Shown here piece by piece: positions 35,170-47,636 of a stretch of DNA of 64,000 bases. The stretch covers positions 6,107,382 through 6,171,381 of the forward strand of contig CM055753.1 of the NCBI GenBank assembly GCA_029465975.1, given 5' to 3'. Source of the DNA: Dallia pectoralis (Eukaryota > Chordata > Actinopteri > Esociformes > Umbridae). Positions within the stretch are counted from its first letter, which is position 1. The number at the start of each line of letters is the position of its first letter. The translations under genes were made by a program, and so were the position numbers. The notes beneath the pieces were generated by a model that saw nothing but the letters and a program-made list of their open reading frames with translations, had not been told where the DNA came from and ran no database searches.

Positions 35170-35612
35170 TTGTATCGGCAGAAACAAAGTAAAGTAACCT
35201 GTCAAGCACGCAGACAGTCTGCGTCATTGTTCAAGTGTGCAACAGGGGCTCAAATAAGAAAAGTGAATACAGATGTAGAAAACACATGCATGTCTAAATT
35301 AGCTGCAGACCCTTTTACTTGCCTGATTAGAGAGTTCACGTCCTCTGTTGTTACCACAGCCTACATTCCACCAGATGCTAAGCTAGCGATGTAAGAGCTG
35401 CAGGCTGCCATTAGCATTCACCAGATATTCACCAGACTGCTCAACCTGATGCCCTTATAAATGTCGCAGGGGATTTTAACCACTTTAGCCTGAATACAGT
35501 TTTTCCCAAAATTCCATCAAAAAACTCCTGCCCAACAAGAGGAGACAATGCACTTGACCATGTGTACACTAACATTCCGGAGCCTTACAAATCCTGTGAT
35601 AAGGAGGCCTAA
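35170..35612 (+). pseudogene. LINE ORF2 endonuclease-domain pseudogene
   Basis: The upstream frame reads REFTSSVVTTAYIPPDAKLA and then M-stop-ELQAAIS. An 11-bp duplication (ATTCACCAGAT) then shifts to the frame VAGDFNHFSLNTVFPKIPSK, CPTRGDNALDHVYTNIPEPY. VAGDFN and LDHVYTN are signatures of the apurinic endonuclease domain of fish non-LTR retrotransposons. One nonsense change plus the frameshift make it a dead copy. The minisatellite at 34793-35108 lies immediately upstream. Confidence 0.8.
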
Positions 35613-36417
35613 AGCTCATCCAGGGACAACCTGGATAGGGTCCTCCAACACGACCACAAACTGCGGACCGAGGAGCATTTCCAATAGACAAAGATCGGTC
35701 GGATCAATAACTCCCAGATAGTAATCTAAAACAAAAACACTACCATCAACCAATCAGCATTTGCAATATCTCAGACGCTGCCGTCATCTTTTGGACGAGA
35801 GTAGAACAAACGATGCGTCCAGGGAAATAGATCGGTAACTGGCTGGCCCAGGTGGGTGACACGTCATTCATGGTGGAGGAGATACACAGCAGACTCTTGT
35901 TCCAGCGCCGCTGGTGTTTCCACGGACTACACTCCACAAGGCTTATTAGTCCGCGCTCCTCTGGTAGCAACAAAATAATGATGCGTCGCCTGGGTTTAGG
36001 GAAAAGTCTGTGTCTGTCACGCTTTGTGCGCTTGTTGTTTCCTCACGACGTCACCGAACACCTTTGGCTATGGCGTTCGGCGGGGGGGAGGGGGTTTGGG
36101 CATTCGGTACGCGATGGGAATAAAGGCAGGGTTTTGGGGAGGGAGTAGGTACGGCTCCCGGTTCATTAAGTGCCATTATACCGGCGTTCAGCTGTCAAAA
36201 TATAGACCGGTGGTTCCCTAACCGTTACCAATAATTACTCTCACTGCTCATGCATGAATGGAGCATTTTGGCACTTTGCTCTTTTTTCCCGTTCCTGTAC
36301 AGACTTCGTGTGTGCTCCCCACCTTACATTTCCTTGGGCAATTTATTTGGTCTAAGTCAGCTTACAGACTGCTTAGCAGATTTGTTAGGCCTAGGAGAAA
36401 GACGAGAGAGAGAGAGG

Positions 36418-36453
<36 letters not shown>

Positions 36454-39116
36454 AAGAGAGAGAGAGCGAGAGAGAGCAGCGGGGGAAGCCTTCATTGATG
36501 CAGCATTAGCATGGGTAACGCGAAAGTCACCAGTGACAATTCATAGATAATTATTGGGAGCTGCCAATTATGACGTTGAGAGCCGAAATTGAAGGCTGCA
36601 TTGATATGAGTTTAACCCATAAAGGAATGGCCCGCTTTCACTGTAAGTGAGAACCCAGCTTGTTCTTTTGTTGAGAGTGAAAGCTAGTGCAATCGTATAA
36701 CCGTTTTGTGCAATTGTTCTGAAAGAAATGAAGGATGAAGTGAGAGATTAAGAAGTGTAAATGGGGATAGAGAGAGATGGAGAAGAGTAAAGGGAGATGG
36801 AAAGGGAGGTGGAGGAGAGTAAAGGGAGATGGAGAGAGAGATGGAGGAGAGTAAAGGGCTAGAGAGAGGTGTAGAGTAAAAGGGGAACGAAGCAGGTGAC
36901 AGTGCTATGAAGTTATATTTGTCTCGTCTTTGGCTAAACTGCAGAGTAATCTCTTGGAACATTCTAAGATCTTAGCAAAATGGCTTCTTGTTGAAAACCC
37001 CCACCCACAGTGACACACTGTCCCCACAATGAACCAGGCTGTGCATCTAATATACAAGTCCCCATGGAGGCAACAGATCGTTTTTGTTGTGCAAAAAAAC
37101 CTCTGAATGCACTCTCTGTGGGTTGTAAAGACTTAAAACAGATGTCCCTGTGAGACTGAATTTCATAACATTAAAAAAGCCTATATTAGTCCAAAATACA
37201 AAAGACATGAAAAATAAGGTAAGGTAATCTAAACAGCAAGCATATCATAACAGAAAAGATATGTGAGTGTCTAAGATTTGAATTAACAATTTTATTTTTC
37301 AAATCAAAGTTTCTAAAACGCTGTACATCTATTTGCAGAATGTTCTTCGTCAGCATTGAACTTAAGGCATTGGGTTCTTTTCAATCTGAAACTTTGGATT
37401 GATGAACAAACTGATTTGCACATTTGCTACAGGAGCTTGTGTTACAGGTTACGTTTTTCATCACATTTGTAGATTTTATTTCAATGTGTAAACAGACTTG
37501 GCGAATATACCTGATTCTATCTCTAGTTCTGGTATCCTGATTAGATTTGCTACTGTTTTGAGTTATCTTGTTAGTCACATGTCTTTCACCTAGGCTGTGA
37601 CATATTTTAGAACTGCTGGAAAACTGCAAACCAGTTAAGTTTTTGTGTGTGTGTGTGTGTGCTTTTGTGTGTGTGAGCATGTGATCTTCGTTGATTGGGT
37701 CAATCCCTGAATAATAGGAATTCATTTTGGATTGTGCAGTCAACAGGTGAAGCCCAGTCAACTCTTCATGTCCAACAGTTACACAGCGCAGAGTTGTCAA
37801 CACAACCATACTTTAGTCATTTTTCACCTAGTTGTGTATTGATTACCGACATTGACTACTGTAATTAATTTTGAGAAGCTTAAATTGATTGACAGTTCTT
37901 AGCCAATGTCACAGCACGATACTTGCGAAGCTGCTGTAGCTGAATTAGCAATATTCAAGTGAAATGTACACACCTTTGTTTTCCTGAGTACAGCGACAAA
38001 TTTACATTTCAGAATGTTCATTCTGTTCTTTAGGCACCAGGCATATTTTAGACGCTAGCGATGTAGTCAGTAAATATGGGCACAAGATATGAAGTCGCCA
38101 GCCTCGGAGTCCTAGTCAAGTCCCTACGGTTAAGCTTGCATTGCGTTAGAGTCCCATTCACCAGAGTCACAATTCCGCTATTCAATTCCCAATTCCAATG
38201 ATCAAGTATGAGTCACTGGGTCGACATTAGAGATGTGATCGAGTCGCAGTGTTTCCTATTACTCAGCGAGGGCCACTGCTTTTGTGTGGTTGACGGTGAT
38301 GCCGCTTTCCGGGTGACAATGGTCTTTTGTGTTCAGACGATCGCTGTTCTGAGCCATTAGTGAGTCGGCTTGAGCGAAATGGTCACATTGGTGCCGTGAC
38401 CCGGATCACTCGGATGGGATCTGCCGAGCAGCCGCAAAGAATGAGGTCAAATGTGGGTGAATTTAATGTGCAGTATGTCTAGCGAGCTAGCGCCGCAGTT
38501 GGCGCGGATAGCATTTCAATCGGTTACATCACCCGCTCAGAGACCTTAAAGTAGCTGTGTCCTCGGCTCGGCGTGGGCCAAGGGTGTGCGGCGACGGTTA
38601 GCGACGCTCCATGGGTGACAGTCACCATTGTGGTCAATCCCGTGTGGGATATGGAGGAAGTGAAATGGTTACACGCCAACCGACGGACAAAGCCTCCCCG
38701 TTGGTCGACGTAACGCACGACGAGCCCGAGACAAAAACAAACCCCTACGTCCCGCGGCTACACACTACATATCAAATGTACACTTCAATAAATGTAATGA
38801 ACAACTATTACAGTATAGTATGCTTAGATAACCCAGAAAATAATATTAATCATTTGACGTTTATTATTTTAATTTTATCGTCTTTATTTGTAAAACTCTC
38901 ATTCGTGTCTACACGTAAGTCTCACACTCTATAACTTTTTTGTACGGTGTGTCAGCCTGTAGCTGATGTATTCATGACAGAGATACACTGGTATTTTTCA
39001 TTTACTGTGAGATAAAGGGCCCACCACGGCTTCCCCACAAATGCAATCAGTTCCCATATCTCAAACCGCTACACCGCAGGTTATGAAATACGGCGGCGGC
39101 GGCGGGGGGCGGAACC
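35613..39116. other. Intergenic; LINE tail, microsatellites, possible LTR relic
   Basis: 35613-35760 may be further decayed LINE sequence. A polypurine stretch (36730-36900) carries repeated GGAGA motifs. 38388-38406 reads TTGGTGCCGTGACCCGGAT, resembling a primer-binding-site region of an LTR retrotransposon. No gene recognised. Confidence 0.45.
36400..36478. repeat. (GA)n microsatellite with AAAG interruptions
   Basis: About 78 bp of GA repeats, polypurine on the plus strand. Confidence 0.95.
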
Positions 39117-39224
39117 GGAGAGATGCTGTCACATTTTGGCGCGTGCGTATCCGTGCGCGTTTTGAGGGATACGGAGAGATGCTGTCACATTTTGCGTGTC
39201 CGTGCGCGTGCGTGAGGGATGCGA
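39117..39224. repeat. Tandem duplication of about 54 bp
   Basis: GGAGAGATGCTGTCACATTT followed by a GCGTGCGT-rich stretch and GAGGGATAC/GAGGGATGC occurs twice in a row. CpG-rich. Confidence 0.85.
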
Positions 39225-39286
39225 CACCGGGCGAGAATCAGATAGCGCCGTTGCTTCCCAGAGAGAATTTAGTGCCTGTCTAATAG

Positions 39287-39341
39287 CGGGGGAGGGATGG
39301 AGAGGGGGGACAGGGGGGTGGAGAGGGGGATCAGGGGGAGA
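39287..39341 (+). other. G-quadruplex-prone tract
   Basis: Six runs of 3-6 G separated by 3-6 bases lie within about 55 bp (GGGGG, GGG, GGGGGG, GGGGGG, GGGGG, GGGGG). It follows the CpG-rich duplication at 39117-39224. Confidence 0.7.
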
Positions 39342-39344
39342 AAT

Positions 39345-40189
39345 TGTCTCTGATATTTACAGACTGCGGTACCAGGGGGGAGCTGCTGTAATGGCAGCGG
39401 GGACTCCTCTCTCCTTTTCCTCGCAGTGCCACACCGGACTCACGTCAGATGGGATTTGTCTGCAGTGCTTTACAAATATTGTCGCATCACATACGCATGA
39501 ATGCAAAATGGATGTTGGATGTGTGACGGATGTAAATATATAGTCTAGTCAGGAAAATGGTCCGCTGTCCAAATCTCCTCTAAACATGTTATCAGGATTT
39601 TTGTTCATTTTAGAATCGGAATTTGTACGGGGGTGGGGGGGGCAGCTAGAGGTCTCTAGTGGTTTCTAACAATATTTGTTTGACATCAGATATTACACAT
39701 TCTGAATTATTCTTTTGAAGAATGGAATAAAAGATTGAAGAAGAGATTAACCTACATTATTTGATATTGAACAAAATAATTATTAAAATTATCGATATAT
39801 TACTCTGAAATAAATGTATTCAAAAATATAGTTTCATTAGAGTTGGTAGTATAAATTTCTGTTAAACAGTATTTTTTGCCGTTGCCATGCATAAATTGGA
39901 AAGAGATAGCGAACAAGGGAGAAGATTTTTGTCTTGCTGCAAGATCTGGGCTGTGTTCGAATCCTCATGTGTCCATCACGTGTCCTGGAGGGAGAAGCTT
40001 AGACCTCAAGATCCCCGTTGGCCAGAACAGCAACTAGCATTAATCCAGGGCTTGACCAGTTAGTCACAGGCTGTCATACACACAGATGCCTGAAGCTCTT
40101 CTCCTGTCAACTGACACCACCGCAGATCAAAACACGCGCCAGCTCACATCCTACAGTCGATAACCGGTCACTGAGTCAACTCCACACTC
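39345..40189. other. No gene recognised
   Basis: AT-rich unique sequence (39660-39900) without open frames. Confidence 0.6.
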
Positions 40190-40443
40190 TCACATGACAC
40201 TGAGGGTTACTCCAGTAGGGCCCTTCAGGGGTAAAGGGTTCTGCACTCCACACATGACACTGAGGGTTACTCCAGTAGGGCCCTTCAGGGGTAAAGGGTT
40301 CTGCACTCCACACTCTCACATGACACTGAGGGTTACTCCAGTAGGGCCCTTCAGGGGTAAAGGGTTCTGCACTCCACACTCTCACATGACACTGAGGGTT
40401 ACTCCAGTAGGGCCCTTCAGGGGTAAATGGTTCTGCACTCCAG
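40190..40443. repeat. 60/66-bp minisatellite, four copies
   Basis: Copies of ACATGACACTGAGGGTTACT followed by CCAGTAGGGCCCTTCAGGGG and a spacer. Starts are at about 40194, 40254, 40320 and 40386. The first spacer lacks a CACTCT hexamer, giving 60 instead of 66 bp. Confidence 0.95.
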
Positions 40444-42234
40444 ATCCGTTTTGTACTGTATAATACTAGTCGCAGCTCAGAGTACTAATGAGAGGAGGAC
40501 AGGAGTGATACTGAGACCACAGGGCCTTTGATTAGCGAATCGGGTTCATAAGTGAATGGGTCGTACGTTAACAAAGGTATGTATGAGGACAGAGATATAA
40601 AGGAAAAGAGTGAGAGAGAAAAAGAGTGAGAGAGTCGGGGTGGAAGAGGGGGCAATAGGCAGACAGGTCGGAGTTCAGTACACACACGCATAAACAACAC
40701 ACACTGCTATTCACGGTCCAATATTTAAAATAGGGTTTCACACAGCGAAACACCTGAAAAGAACATGCCGCGTAGGTTATGAAAAGGGAACATGCCTTTC
40801 AGCACTGGGTTTGTAGTCCCTGTGTTTTCAACGGCGTCCAATTCTCTTCGTAGTGCAGTCAGTGCCGAGCCCAGTCCGGTCCACAGTGCTGCACCGGGAG
40901 AGAGTCCAATTTGAGACGCAGGCTTTGTTTTCTCTTAGGAAGGAAAGGACTCGATAAGACAAGAGACCGGCAGAGAGAGAGGCTGATGAGACACACGGGG
41001 CCGGGACCTTTTCCAGGACCTCGTCTGTCTCACACTGCTGAAGCCCGGGATCAGCCGGGAACGACCAGAGCAGAATGCACGACGAAATGAGCGCGGCGTG
41101 AAGGACATGCGATTAGACTGAAGCAATGTGCGGGCACACGCCGAAACACACATCGGCGCACGGCCACACGCGGGGGAAACACGGAACCCACCCACGCCAA
41201 ACGCTACATCCCCGGTTCCCTGAAGGAGGCACTGCAGGAAATTAAATTCTACATTGGACCGTGCCTTTGAAGGTCAGCGAGGGCTTGAGCCAATCTAGTA
41301 GCTCTGAGTTTTGGGTGATACAATCGGCACATATGGGGAATTAAAGTCATGTTTTCAGGCCAGTGAGGATGTTCACAGGTGTTATATCAGACGCTATACT
41401 TAAGATAAGCAAATGGAGGAACGCCAGAATATGTCCAGGGCAACGGAGAATACACAAGCTTACTTTACTACAATTTCCGCTCAAGCCAAGTCTGGGAACC
41501 ATGAGATGAGGGCAATAAAACCTGCAACTGTGGAAGGCGATGTCCATCTCAGTGCAGCAGAGACATCTACCTCACTCAACCCTTTTAACTGTGCCCAGAA
41601 CAGGTGGTCCCCTCAAAGGGGCATAAAGGAAGATTGAGAAGTCCGCAGCAGAATTCTGTGAGGGAGATGTTTTGGATTTGAAAAGCTGCCATTTAAACCA
41701 GCAGTGATATTTCAAGCTGGAACCGGTGGCAGGAAATCCCTCTGAATCTGGACGGTAAACGACGTGAAGGATGAGACAGCAACTTCGTCCGTGAACGGCG
41801 ACCTGCTCTGCAGCAGATATCAAGAATCTGACTGGTCATCAAACAGGCCAGCTTACAGTGGAACAACAGCTTTTTTTCGCCTGACCGAGTCTGCTCTGAA
41901 AGGCCTTACCAATCGCATCCCATCCTGATTTTTACCCTTATAGGTGTCTGTGCGTTTTTGCAACCACATTAACGCTTGGCAAATATGCTGCGAAATCAAT
42001 TGCAATTCCGAAATCCCCACTCTTTCCCTCGCTCTGTACCTGTAGAATGCGGCTTTATCATTTACATACGCTTCCTTCCATCCACCAACCCCACCCTCCA
42101 TCTTCCCTTGTAGTCCCGTAGTCCACCTCTGATTGCAATCTGCAGTGTGTCCATATAGCAATTACTCACTGATGGCAGCAGGTAAGGCACTCACAAACAC
42201 TGGCACATGAACCAACACACTAGAGCACAAAGGA

Positions 42235-42266
<32 letters not shown>

Positions 42267-43871
42267 TGGAGAACACACACGCCGATATGTAAACTCAGAC
42301 AGTTCACATAGACAACCCTGGACGTAATATAGCATTAATGACGTTGCATACTGACACGTACGGGTGGTGTGTACACAGGAAACAAGCGCAGGCCGAACGT
42401 GAGTTCAATGGAACCGGTAAGCTGTAATCAAAACAAGGTAGTACACAAAATAACATACACTAAACCACAAGAACTGCAGGAAATAAAGTCAAAAAGATGA
42501 GGTAGCTGCACACGGGTGAGAGGAAACACAGGTGAGCATGATGGCTCGGATTTCAAAATGTGGGTTAACGGCATGTCTTGCTTTTGACATTTGCCGTAAC
42601 TGACAAAAATGCACAGACGGCCGTTCTATAACAAGAGTGCAATGAATACCCGTCCGGGCAAATACATGATGTGCCACATCTATGGGTTAGTAGGAAAAAC
42701 AAAGAGGTCATTTGTCCTTTATGTGTGTGTGGACTGTCACATACTAAATACGTAAATTATTAAAGGATTTTAGAAATAGGACACGTCGCAGACACTATCA
42801 CATTCATATCAACCACACGATTGAGGTAAGACACTCACATAGTTATCTCTCCGTTGTCTAGTTTGACGGGAATGTGGCATATATACAGGGATCTGAGTCC
42901 AACTACCCCACGTGCGTTGTCTCAGAGTTCTGGCATTCAAATAGATCACAGTTTTGTAGGCTGTTGAGCTTAGGTCAAAATCAGTACACTATACGGGAAT
43001 ACGGTTCCATTTAGGAGATAGACGTTTATCACCACAATAAACAAACAGAGCAGAAAACCCAGGCAACAAAAAGTAATCTGAGTGATCAACTGAAGGAGCT
43101 TGAGGTCTATGGAAAGCCGCGGGCGTAACGTGTTGAAAGCTCTGGGCGTGTTTAGAACTTAGAACTTCCATCGCTCATCCGTGTTCGTTTTATCCTATAA
43201 TGGACTGGATTTAAGGGGAGGAGAAGCACTAGGTCCATAAGCCCGGGGGCCTTTCATTTTGCCTGGTGGCCGGAGTATTCGATGGCCGGACCATAAATAC
43301 AGTACTTTGATCCACCCACAATTGAACAATACCTGAGGGATAATCCTGAGATCACCCCTCTCACATCTCTTCCATCTCTCTAGCCGCTATACACACCAGC
43401 ACTTACTGTGGACGGCTGGCTGGGAATGAACAAGGAACGCTTTAGCTAACAGGCAATGGAAATACAGGAAGTGATTTAATGGGAGTACAGTATATATGCG
43501 TGTAAGTTTTTCTGACTTAAGGTCTTAGTTTTTAGGGTACTGGTCTGTACCTGGTACGGACCTGGGAGATGGCGCATTTCTACTATTAAAGGTATTTATG
43601 TACGGAACGTCTGCAGTGCTTGAATTCCCTCACTGAATTAGCTAATGTTGCTTGTGAATATGAATAAGCACTATATGTTGTCACGGGTGGAGGAAGAGAT
43701 TAAAGGGTTGAGTTAAGCACTGTAAGGCCAGTAGAGAAAGGTTGAAAATACTAGTGTCTTTGTGTATGTAATGTATGTGTGCATGTGAGTGTGTGTGTGG
43801 CGTTTATTTGTGTACATACTAACGTGCAAGAGCCTGAGGGCAATTGTTGTGCACCATTGTACTGACTGAGT
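40444..43871. other. No gene recognised
   Basis: Frames of 60-102 codons show no domain or splice context. 41413-41637 and its antisense 41572-41823 are open but unrecognised. Confidence 0.5.
42236..42267. repeat. (CA)n microsatellite
   Basis: Pure CA run of about 30 bp. A shorter GT run lies at 37643-37672, another CA run at 28006-28022 and one at 56338-56365. Confidence 0.93.
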
Positions 43872-43880
43872 GGGAGAGAG

Positions 43881-43935
<55 letters not shown>
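43872..43935. repeat. (GA)n microsatellite
   Basis: Nearly pure GA run of about 60 bp. Confidence 0.97.
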
Positions 43936-43936
<1 letters not shown>

Positions 43937-46900
43937 GGTGTGTGTCTAAAAAACCTTGGACACCTCCACAGAGAGAGTTAGGATGACCCAATATCCTAAC
44001 ACAATGCAAATGTGCGAAGCCCAACACTTCCCAAACAGCCTGTCACTATAGATCGGTCTTTATTACTTGCAGCAGACATATTGATTTGGACGGATATTAT
44101 AGTGCATTACCAGGAGGATGTAATGTATATTGTGAGGATTTTTATTAAATTGTATCTCAGCACCATAGGGCACTCCATCCTACTGTTGGCTAACTTCTGA
44201 AAATAAGCATGGTTGATATTGATTCGACCACCCGGTGTTTTGGTTAAATTACCAAGAAGTAGAGTTCTGTGGTAAGCAATTTCAATGTAACATGTCTAAC
44301 ATGAGGTCACGGTAAACAACCTGACTTTGTGTTTTGTGAAACTCTCCGAGCTGCATAATTACTTCTACTGTGATGCAGCACAAGGATGCTAATTATTTAG
44401 TCGGCTTATACCACAGTAAATAAGCAATCATTCACCACCAGGAACTAAGTGTATATTTACATGTTTGACCTTCTCTGTTTTGAGAAAACTCTCACATGAC
44501 GCAATCGTTCGCTCGATTAGTCGTATATTTATACAGAAATAATTGAACAAACGGCTGAGTTGCGTCTTTAGCAACCGAAACACAAAAAAGCATAAATCGA
44601 CAAGTAAACATGCATATACAAACAAAAACATGTAATTTCTGAGGGAAAATATGTTTGCTGTCGGCGTCTTTTGGCAACTGTTGAGAAGTGAGATAAACGC
44701 CTCCATTAATGTTTGCTAATCCCTTTCTAAATGTTTTGGGTATGACAGTGTAGAAGTGTATAAATGGGGAATGTGAACAATATATATAAAATACAGCACA
44801 TTCTATAAATGTAGCACTATATGAATGGGTAGGTTAAAATAAACTGATGTGCATTGAATTTGCATGGAAAGTGGTACATTTAAAATGTACTGTGGGGCAA
44901 TGTGCCGACGCACAAGGCCAAAGTTACTGCTTTGGCGTACATCTGCGTCATCACAACTAGGTGTTTAAATCATACGGGGCCCCAGGGTCCCGGAGAAGAC
45001 GACACAAAATGGATGTGCTTGTTTGACTACCACTTTGCTAGGCAATTATGTTAATGTGCTTACTGACTTTCGGTAGATAAAATATATTTTTGTCTTTCCG
45101 GGATAAAAAAAGCTCAATTAAATGTTATCAACACAGCCACCTATGCCCGCGTGGCAAAGTGACGTTGTGATTATCAATCCGGCGGCGACGTGATGCAATC
45201 GTTGTGTGAGCGACAGACACGGAGTTAACGCAGCAAGTCTCTTCATCGTGTGCACTGGAATTCAAGGATGTGTACACGCGAATTAGAATCTGTGTGAGGT
45301 AGGAACACACTCACTTGTGGCATGACGAGGCCTGCCATATTTGATCAGTTAATAAGCAGAGCTGTGCACACTTCTGGTCAATACTGAGCAAATCGAGAAG
45401 CTGGACTCAAACCATAATGGTTTAGGCATTGTTGTGCAACATCTACTTCGATAATTGGCATATACAATGTGGGTGGTTTTTTTTGGCTAAATGTGATCGA
45501 CAACAAATATGATAATGTCGAATGAACTGAAATAAAGGCGACCCTTGTTCTAGGAAAATCACATTGTAATCATATTCATTGTTACCGAATGGCAAAATTT
45601 GCATTAAATATTTACTGTTGGATACATTTTTTGGGATGAATGTTGGGTTTATTTGAATAAGCAGAGACACTGGGCCAGAACATTTAACGGCACTCTGCTA
45701 AGTACCCAACGTTCACCTACCATCAACGGTCTGTTTCCGTCTGCAATCTTATCGTTGCACGCTCTGAAAGAATTCCAGACGGGGAGGAGGAGAATACAGG
45801 CTGAATTACAGAGGAGCAAAAGCAAATAAGCGACAAATTCTAGCGGTTTTTTCGCGCTTGGCTACCAGGGTGAGGCGGAGGTGACATGTAAATGGCGACT
45901 GAGCCTCGGGGGGGGGGAACAAATTAGGGGCGACATATCATGAAAGAGAAAGAGTCTGAGACAGACACCAGCAACACGGTCCGAGTGTTCAATTATTTAC
46001 AGGAAAATAATAATAACAGCAGCAGTTGGTTTTCTTTTCCTTCCTCAAGGTTAATTTTCAACATGATGTAGTTGAATATAATGTGGACGCCTTCGGACAA
46101 CAAAAACGAATACCCTCGTTTGCTTTGACGAATAACAGGTGCGTAGCCTATCACAGAGCCGCTCAGACCTGGTTCTGGAGAGCTATCGTTTGTAGCTTCG
46201 CTCTAATCCGAATTACGCACACCTGATTCCAATAAGGAGCTGGATAAAAAAGCTCAGTCGGGTTCGTCACAACTGTGTTTGGAGAGAAGCTGCAACATGT
46301 TAGATCTTCAGGACCAGAATTGAGCGGCATTGTTCTATGACAACAATCCAACACTGTAGTAGAAAACGATAATTCAATATAAGCACAATATTATTAAAAT
46401 GACGTTCTACGTGGTTACCCAAAAGGAGTGGAACGGTGAACGGTTATCCATTAAGAATAATATGTACTTATAGTTTATATATATACCTTGTACAGAGTGT
46501 TGCTGTTTGATGCAGAAGCATATATGCCGGTTTTAGTGTGGTAGCCTATTCTAAACGTTGGTAATTGATTACGAGAGAGGTTTGACTGGTGTATGCTAAC
46601 GGCTAACTCTACTGTGGATACGGTGGTGAGCGTGACTCAGTAGACTGGCACAGTCCAAGGAGCTGCCAGAGGTAATGCATCACAATGTTCAACACAATAT
46701 TCCTCTTCCTGGCTCTTGTGTTTCAACGGAGCCCTTATTATTTTCTGTGGCGCTCTACCGCCATCTTGCGGCTAAGGATAAATATTGTCAGGTATTGTGC
46801 AACTTTCTGGTGGGGCAAACATGTGAGTCACTAGTACTATATCCACATCCAAATATGCGTGTGCGTTTCATGCCATTCATCTTGTTTTGCTTTTTGAGTT

Positions 46901-47460
46901 TTTAAAGTTATTACAGTTTAAAGACAATGTAATACATATGTTTACTCTTTCTCACTTGATGACTCTACCAGTACCAACACATACTTTCTTTCAAATGTTC
47001 TTTATATGCATGTATAGTTATGGGTTCGCCTAGCCTGAACAAGTTTGACATAATTACTATTTTGGTGACATCCCGCAGCTAAACATGAGTTAATATCTAT
47101 CTACTTTAGTTGCAGTTTAAGCTAACCTTTACCTTGACATGGCAGTTGGTTGTACAACAGTGAATAAGTTCCCAATCTGTTCCCAATAGGTTGAAGTTCG
47201 GCTCTTGACATTTTATTATGTGGTTCAATTTATTTATACATATTTTACCTTTCTTGTACTAGGCAGAACAAATTGTTGTTTATACAGACTGCATGCCTGA
47301 AGGGCAGTGGTTCTAAGTAAAAAGCCACTCATTTGAATGGTAATCAATAAGGATATTGATCTGAAATGCCTTAGTTTAAAGAAACGAAAAACAGACTTTC
47401 CAGTTCATCGTCTTGGGTCTCCTGTGTCTGGTTATGAGCAGATGCTAATCCCACACTGCC
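43936..47460. other. No gene recognised
   Basis: Mostly AT-rich unique sequence. It contains the unclassified repeat at 46140-46345. Nothing else can be supported. Confidence 0.5.
46140..46345. repeat. Possible fish interspersed repeat, unclassified
   Basis: CACACCTGATTCCAATAAGG, AGCTGGATAAAAAAGCTCAG and TCTTCAGGACCAGAATTGAG occur in an order I recall from dispersed fish repeats. Partial self-complementarity is visible (GGTTCTGGAGA at 46170 versus TCTTCAGGACCAGA at 46305). No target duplication was found. Confidence 0.35.
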
Positions 47461-47468
47461 ATGTGTGT

Positions 47469-47628
47469 CAGGTCCGGCCCGTCGCAGAGGCGATATAGAC
47501 AAATGCTAGGGGAACCGTTCAACCATAGGGGCGGCAAACATGTAAAAATATACAAATTGGCTGCGTAGTAAGGGGGGGCACCAGATAATATCTTGCCTAG
47601 GGCACCATGTTGGTCAGGGCTGGCCCTG
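47469..47628. mobile_element. 160-bp hAT-like MITE
   Basis: Inverted ends CAGGTCCGGCCC and GGGCTGGCCCTG, with an 8-bp target duplication matching at 7 of 8 positions (ATGTGTGT at 47461-47468, ATGTGTGG at 47629-47636). The interior is non-coding (GATATAGACAAATGCTAGGG, CTTGCCTAGGGCACCA). Confidence 0.75.
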
Positions 47629-47636
47629 ATGTGTGG

